DNA from: Valencia hispanica
Taxonomy: Eukaryota; Chordata; Actinopteri; Cyprinodontiformes; Valenciidae
NCBI GenBank assembly: GCA_963556495.2
Contig: OY747707.1
Span: forward strand, 311,001 to 375,000
DNA: 64,000 nucleotides
Direction of reading: 5' to 3'
Part shown: in pieces, positions 58,279 to 64,000 of the stretch
How the letters are laid out: each line of letters starts with the position of its first letter
Position numbering within the stretch: the stretch's first letter is position 1
The notes under the pieces: generated by a model
Databases searched by the model: none
The model's input: the letters and a program-made list of their open reading frames with translations, nothing else
What the model was told of the DNA's origin: nothing
Program-made: the position numbers and the translations under genes

Positions 58279-58614
58279 TGTTTCTCTGAACGTTTACATC
58301 ATGACTACCAGTTAGCATGCTCTTAATAGCGCGCTTCTTCTTCTTGATAATTATTCACGGCTGGCAAACAACGAACTGGTGCGTTACTGCCACCAACTGG
58401 TAAGAAGTGTGGAGCAGAATGTCATTTAAGGGTTATTTCCATTTTAGCTAACTACCGTACTAAAGTGTCTTCTTTTACAGCATCCAAAACTCCCAATTAG
58501 TAACCTATTGCACCCTACGTTGGTTGTCTTGGCCCAATACATTTGGATGAGCCATTGTGATCTATTATGGGTGGGCCTGATATGTGAATAGGGGGGCCCA
58601 GCCCGCCCGTGGCG
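58279..58614. other. No gene recognised
   Basis: Short spacer without motifs. Confidence 0.3.
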
Positions 58615-58770
58615 CCGGGCCTTGTCCTGCTGGAAGTTCAACCTCCACCCCAGTCTCAGGTCTTCTGCAGCCTTAAACAGGTTTTCTTCCAGGTTTGTCC
58701 CGGATTTAGCTCCATACATCTTCCATTTAACTCTGACTAGCTTAACCGTCCATGCTGAGGAAAAGCACCA
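58615..58770 (-). pseudogene. Tc1-type transposase fragment (antisense)
   Basis: Minus strand reads VKLVRVKWKMYGAK, LEENLFKAAEDLRLGWRLNFQQDKA, the Tc1 block just before and including the second catalytic aspartate (FQQD). Same family as the remnant at 45.78-46.24 kb; it begins where that one ends. Confidence 0.65.
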
Positions 58771-60519
58771 ACAGGTGTGTCCAATTTCTAATTTATTCAT
58801 TTCCTCTGTTCCCTCATTGGACCTACTATGCAACTCAACTGTCGATGAGCTTGTATGTATGTTCAGTTCTATGTGCTCGACTATTTTGGATTGTATAGCC
58901 CCATTAAAAATAAGCAAGCCTAAAAATTCCTCCCAGCCTTGGTTAAATGACGCTACTCGTGCGCTCAGGCGAGAGTGCAGACGTGCAGAGAGGCGGTGGA
59001 AAAAAGACAGACTCCAAGTTTCTCTGGGCATCTTAAGTGACTGCTTATGTAATTATCAGAGAGGAGTTAAGTGTGCGAAAGCTAAATACATGTCTAATAT
59101 AATATCCACTAAGCATAAACCCCAGGTTCTTTTTAGTTTGTTGAATCGCATGGTGAATCCCACTGAATCCAGTAGTATTACGCTATCAGAAGAATTATGT
59201 AAGCGTTTTCTTGTATTTTTTGTTGACAAGATTGTTTCTACTCGGAATTCAACTTTGCCGTACACTGCACCTGACCCCTCTGTTAGCCCTGTTTGTTCTG
59301 CAGTCTTTGACCACTTTGATCCTGTCTCACTCAATGATCTCTTGAATGTTGTGCATCAGACAAGACACTTAAATTGCCCTCTTGATTGTATTCCTCCAAA
59401 AATACTGAAAGAAGGTTCTGATGTCATTGGGCCTTATTTAATGAATATTATTAATTCTTCGTTGATGTGTCTGGCTGTGTTCCAAGTGCCTTCAAGCATG
59501 CCATTGTTCAGCCCCTGCTAAAGTAACATAACCTTGATCCAGAAGTGCTGTCAAACTATAGGCCAATCTCAAAGTTGCCTTTTACGTCCAAAATACTGGA
59601 GAAATTAGCTTAAATAGCCTTTTAGAAAAAATTCAATCTGGTTTTAAGATGTGCCACATGGTGATTCCATGGTTCTTGTGCTTTTAGACATATCCACAGC
59701 TTTTGATACTGTAGATCATAAAATATTACTTTCCCGACTTGACTGTGTGGGCATCAAAGGTGCAGCCTTGAAATGGTTTAAATCTTATTTAGAGGGTCGT
59801 TCTTTCTCTGTTCATTTGGGCCCCCATAGTTCTGTGGCCCCTCTGAGTTGTGGAGTGCCACAGGGCTCTATTTTAAGTCCTTAATTGTTTTCATTGTACA
59901 TGCTGCCCCTAGGGTCCATTTAAAAAAAATATTTCCTTTCACTGTTTTGCGGACGACCTGCAAATTTATCTGCCACTAAATCTCTCTACAGACAGCGTCC
60001 ACACCCTGTTAATTTGTCTTCAGGAAGTGAAGGACTGGTTGGCACTAAACTTTCTGAAGCTTAATGAATCCAAAACAGAAATTTTAGTTTTTGGGAATAC
60101 ATTTGACCTATCTGTTTTAAGCCCACTAAGTCACCACAGGCACCAGGCAGCTAAAAATCTTGGTGTTTTTTTTATTGATGGCTCTTTCAAGCTGGACCAA
60201 CAGATTAGCTCTATGGTTAAAGTTGGTTTTTATCAACTCCGCCTTCTCAGTAAGGTTAAGGCTTACCTGCCACAGGCTGATCTAGAGCGTGTAGTCAATG
60301 CCTTCATTTAATGCCGTTTGGACTACTGCCACTTCTTATATTATGGGTTGGACCAGGCCTCCATCCATCGTTTGCAGTCGATCCAGAACACAGCAGCACG
60401 CTTGCTCACAGACTCAAAGAAATTTGAGCACATAACTCCTGTCCTAGCCTCCTTACACTGGCTCCCAGTTAGTTACAGGATTCATTTTAAGGTTCTTTTG
60501 TTGGCTTTTAAATCATTCA
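58771..60519 (+). mobile_element. Family-E L2-like LINE, 5'-truncated, C-terminus cut
   Basis: Plus strand carries the EN-RT linker, the RT and part of the C-terminal domain of an L2-like element distinct from A, B and C. It starts next to a Tc1 scrap and ends at 60519 where an antisense family-A tail begins. Confidence 0.75.
58771..60519 (+). pseudogene. Family-E reverse transcriptase, several lesions
   Basis: Linker: SQPWLNDATRALRRECRRAERRWKK, LFSLLNRMVNP, CPLDCIPPKILKEGSDVIGPYL. RT: motif A LLDISTAFDTVDHKILLSRL, KWFKSYLEGRSF, CGVPQGSILSP, then a TAA stop at about 59882, and motif C FADDLQIYLPL at about 59950 in another frame. Then LNFLKLNESKTEILVFG, KNLGVFF, a TAA near 60309 and the region LDYCHFLYYGLDQASIHRLQSIQNTAARLL, SLHWLPVSYRIHFKVLLLAFK. 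The stretch between linker and motif A (59520-59660) is deleted and frameshifted. Catalytic aspartates survive. Confidence 0.8.
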
Positions 60520-61050
60520 ATTCAGTTTTCTTATAGCGCCGATTAACATCAGATGTCATCTCAAGGCTACTTTACAAGAGAAGTAATTTCAATACAATCA
60601 TACAAACATTCCAATCAGTTTAAAGTTTTAGTTAGTTTTCTATTCAAGGAACCCCAGCAGATCGCATCGAGTCATTGACTCGAGTTTGTGCCATGTTGAT
60701 GCAGACTCCAACCACAGCAATCCCTCATACTGAGCAAGCATGTAGGGACAGTGAAGAGGAAAAATTCCTCTTTAACAGAAAAAAACCTCCAGCAGAACCA
60801 GGCTCAGTAGGAGCGGCCATCTGCCACGACCCACTGGGGGTTTGAAATAACAGAGCAGAGACACAAAAAGAACAGAAGAACTAATGTAAGAGTACTTTCT
60901 ATATTAAAGAAAGTAAAAAGTTGATTACAGAACATGGAGGATGTTCAGTTACTGGGAGCTTCAGCTCAGTCGATGCCCCCCTCAAACAAGGCATCACAGC
61001 TGAGCAGGATGCCAGAGGATGGATGGATGGACTGGAGAGTAGTAGACCTA
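60520..61050 (-). repeat. Family-A LINE 3' end (antisense), diverged
   Basis: attcaattcagttttcttatagcgcc, atgtcatctcaaggc, tcattgactcgagtttg, gagcggccatctgccacgaccc: the family-A 3' UTR on the minus strand. Older than A1, judging by mismatches. It ends near ggatggatggatggactgg. Confidence 0.75.
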
Positions 61051-61059
61051 ACCCTAACC

Positions 61060-61498
61060 CTCAAATATACTTCTTTACTAGTTTATAAATCATTGAATGG
61101 CTGAGCCCCCACGTGTGCTGAAGATCTGCTGTCATTATTCAAACCCCCTAGACCACTCAGGTCTTCCAACTCTAGTGTACTAATCATCCCTAGAAAAAGA
61201 ACCAAACATGGAGAAGCACATTTCAGTTTTTATGCTCCACTTATCTTAAATTTCTGACAACTGCAAAGTTGCTAAATCACTGAGTTCCTTTAAATCAAAC
61301 CTAAAACCTTATCGGTTTAGAGCTGCCTTTGAGTAAGCGGTTAATAATAGCTATAATTTCATATGATTAAATGTGTCATATGTTTTGTGTCTCTGTTGTA
61401 TTTTATGCTTTTACTGTTGTTCTCCCCTAATCATGTAAAACACCTTGAACTGCCTTGTTGTTGAAAGAGTGCTATACAAACAAAGTTGCCTTGCCTTT
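61060..61498 (+). pseudogene. Family-B LINE C-terminus and 3' end
   Basis: Plus strand reads SLLVYKSLNG, PPRPLRSSNSSVLIIPRKRTKHGEAHFSFYAPLI with a frameshift, KSNLKPYRFRAAFE, then a 3' UTR ending catgtaaaacaccttgaactgccttgttgttg, gctatacaaac and ttgccttgcc. A 5'-truncated family-B copy. Confidence 0.75.
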
Positions 61499-63852
61499 GA
61501 TATCATTGGCCTCCAGCATATTATTTTCCATCATGTTACCAAGAAACCATTTTCCATCAACATATCGAGAACTCTGACAATATATACCTGCCAGAAACTA
61601 GGTGTGGTCCTCTTGGACAGGAATGTGGATCTAAGCAACTGCATTTCTTGACATTTTATCATGTAATTTATGAAAATATTCATTCAGTTTTAATTTTTTA
61701 ATTTCAGGAATTAAGTTTCTTTTTCATTATTTACTCAGGTAATCTGAGAGAACTGGGAGGTAAATCTGAGTATTTTGTTTTGACAGAAGTTACGAATTTC
61801 AAAAAGGAACTAGAACATTTTCCGTTTCCAACAAGTTTGTCTAAAAACTGGATGAAGACCAGACCAGACTCTCCACAGTCCATCTGACTGGTTAGAGCAG
61901 GTTGGGATCACGACCACTATGAAAAAACGTAAAGACAGCCATGATGGTCTCTACCCTGAGATCTCACCAAAAAGGTTTTTCTCTATTTTAAAATACTCAC
62001 TGTTCTCTAATACATCACCAGCATCTCTCCATTATCCCCAACACATCGGCTGACCACACCACCATGCCCTGGGCCTTGCCCCATCCACACAGCTCTCTCA
62101 GGTCTCGTCAGGAAGCAGGTGGCTGCTAGAAGACCAACGCCTACAGCCATCATAATGCTTCCCATGACCTTGTTTTAATCTGTAGAATAAAGCTATATAC
62201 AGTAGGAACCCAATTAATTAATCAATCATATCAAACTTTATTTGTTGTTACTGTCACAAAAACATTACTAGTTATTGATCATGGTCTACACATGCCTCTC
62301 GTCCCGTATAATCATCCAGTCCCACTCGTTCTTGGATTGAAGAAAATAAAACAGGTTTATTCCTCATGTGCCACAAAAAAGGTAAAACATTCCAGTGGTT
62401 AAACTTTCTTGCTGGATAGAAAATAATACAAACAGGACACGGTAAGAAAACCGTATGGCTCCATAGCTAGTAAAAGAAAAAACTTACTTCTATGTACTGG
62501 AGCTACACACCTGCTGTGCTCTTAAGGCTACAGTACATAATTACCAAGGGAAAGAATTAGCTCCTCTTTTTTCTTATATATTAAACGTAACTATCTCAAA
62601 TGAAATTTAAATGTCCATCATAAATACTTCTATTTTACTGTTTATCATTTAGAGCCTTAAAACAAACATCCTCTAAAATTAGTGCAAACCCATGAGAAAA
62701 ACATTATGAGTTTGTTGCATACATTTGTACAGTGCTTTTCGTACAATCAGGTGAAATAAACAGCCAGTGTAAACAGACATTCAGCCTTTAGAAACAAACA
62801 ATGAAATGATCAAATAATTATTCTTGATAAAAGGGTGAAGAAGTAAAACCAAGATAAATCAATCAATTGCAGAGGAGTAGGAACTGTGGAAACACTAGAA
62901 ATATGTTGATTTTATTGCATTAAAACATACTACGGTTATGACATTCCATCTGTCATTAATCAGCTCTAAACAAATTATTTTTAGCCTTTATTTAAAGAAA
63001 CTCAATGTTTCAGCAGCTTTTTTTTAAAACATAACAAAAATATAACTAATCATTCAAAACACATACACTATTGCTGTAACTACTGACAGCAGCTCCATGG
63101 AGATGCCTGTTAGAAATAGCATTATCCAGCTACAGCAGAGTAGGCTGGTTTACATCAGTTCACAGGTTTATTTTTGTTTCACCGGGGAGATAAAACCTCT
63201 AAAATCAGTTAACATTTTTATTGCTGGTGGTAAACTGTTCCAAATCTGAGAACTTCTGGATGAGAGCAAGGGTTAACCAGATGATGTTTTGTATTTTGGT
63301 GACTTGCAGTCTCCATGAACTGCTAGTCTTGTTGCAGCTCGTGTGCCGCTGGTTTGTAGAGTCATTCTGCTCACAAGCTCATGGACACAGTAATTGACGT
63401 CAGTTCTAAAGGGTTATGGTTAGGCTAAGCCATTGAAAAAATAAAAAGAGAAATTAAAAAATTAATCAAATCCTAAAAGATTCTATTTCTCCTGTATTTT
63501 ACAGTAGTCCCACTTCATTAGTTTCTGGTCTAAAACGTTCCGTGCTTGTTTCTCCAACAGCATCACAGGTTTGAAAGCAGATTGAGCAGCTTTGCTCCAA
63601 ACACTGACAGTATGAGATGAGACTGAATTATGGAATGTCGATACAACTGGACAGTTTTTCCACATAAACATGATCTTATAAGACAAAAGCAGTTGATGTT
63701 GGTCTTAAGGGTTTGGACACTATCCTGATGTGAGCCTCAAATAACTCAAACAGCAATATAATAAAATATAAGTAGATAACATAAAAGTTGCTAAATATAA
63801 AATAAATTAAGAAACTATAAAAGATTATGAATAGCTCTAAACTTTAAAACAT
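61499..63852. other. No gene recognised (2.35 kb)
   Basis: AT-rich sequence with no coding motif, known repeat or RNA gene. Candidate host sequence. Confidence 0.35.
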
Positions 63853-63890
63853 CTGAGTATTTCTGCAGATAACTCCACAGAAATACTCAG
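63853..63890. repeat. Hairpin: 13-base inverted repeat around a 12-base loop
   Basis: ctgagtatttctg and cagaaatactcag are perfect reverse complements flanking cagataactcca. The right arm is LINE RT sequence (see next entry), so the left arm may be an inverted piece of the same element's 5' end. Confidence 0.7.
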
Positions 63891-64000
63891 CCGTCAGGTG
63901 AATCAAACATGGACAATAAGGTGAATGCAGAGAGCTTGTGGACCACTTTGTGTCATGGTGTAGAATTTTTTTTTTTACCTTGAATGTGAACAGAACAAGT
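63878..64000 (+). pseudogene. LINE RT fragment, continues beyond the window
   Basis: Plus strand: KYSAVR, a stop, IKHGQ, another stop, then GECRELVDHFVSWCR, which matches the post-motif-C segment of the same CR1/Rex1-like LINE group as the antisense copy at 8.0 kb (CHLQKYS). The SDD of motif C is lost. Only the beginning of the fragment is visible at the window edge. Confidence 0.55.

Noticed and set aside
1..64000. CRISPR arrays, bacterial operons, phage or plasmid functions
   Set aside because: The content is eukaryotic LINEs, SINEs, Tc1 and hAT elements. No regularly spaced palindromic repeats of CRISPR type and no ribosome-binding-site-led gene clusters are present.

Overview
The window is eukaryotic and looks like a teleost fish repeat region. 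No host gene could be recognised. Almost every open frame with a recognisable product belongs to a transposable element: non-LTR retrotransposons (LINEs) of L2-like, Rex3/RTE-like and CR1/jockey-like type, Tc1-type DNA transposons, a hAT element with a BED finger, tRNA-derived SINE copies and one probable solo LTR. This mixture, and several of the consensus sequences, are typical of ray-finned fishes. Species is not determined. Family labels (A, B, C, E, F) are mine and rest on comparison of copies within this window.

Layout. 0-2.2 kb: a LINE 3' tail, then nothing recognisable. 2.2-8.0 kb: a nearly intact family-A L2-like LINE, an inverted ORF1 scrap, and a deleted family-B LINE ending in a SINE. 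8.0-10.1 kb: an antisense LINE endonuclease region split cleanly by a Tc1 element. 10.1-15.5 kb: family-C LINE, a second SINE, and a Rex3-like LINE split by another LINE. 15.5-19.4 kb: sparse sequence with LINE and Tc1 remnants. 19.5-26.0 kb: antisense family A abutting antisense family F, with a solo LTR inside the family-F ORF1. 26-29 kb: no gene seen. 29.0-31.6 kb: a hAT remnant containing a long inverted copy of its own 5' end, a tandem array and an AT microsatellite. 32-39.4 kb: an antisense family-A copy split by a CR1/jockey-like LINE with an open ORF1. 39.6-45.7 kb: LINE tails and another family-A copy. 45.8-51.2 kb: a Tc1 remnant, a nearly full-length family-B LINE and a Rex3-like tail. 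51.2-56.8 kb: mostly unassigned, plus a family-A tail. 56.8-58.3 kb: a well-preserved Tc1 element with one late stop. 58.6-61.5 kb: a mosaic of Tc1, family-E, family-A and family-B pieces. 61.5-63.8 kb: no gene seen. 63.9 kb to the edge: start of another LINE fragment.

How the parts relate. L2-like LINEs encode an SGNH-esterase-like ORF1 and an endonuclease/reverse-transcriptase ORF2 that copies the RNA into nicked target DNA. Tails are family-specific short repeats (AATTG-type for A, TTGCC-type for B). Nested insertions give a relative order: Tc1 after the 8-10 kb LINE, LTR after family F, CR1-like LINE after the 33-39 kb family-A copy, and a small LINE after the Rex3-like copy. All ORF2 genes are broken. 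The frames closest to coding condition are the 57 kb Tc1 transposase and the 35 kb ORF1. The strongest candidate for something unusual is the inverted duplication in the hAT element at 29-31.6 kb; everything else fits known transposon biology.
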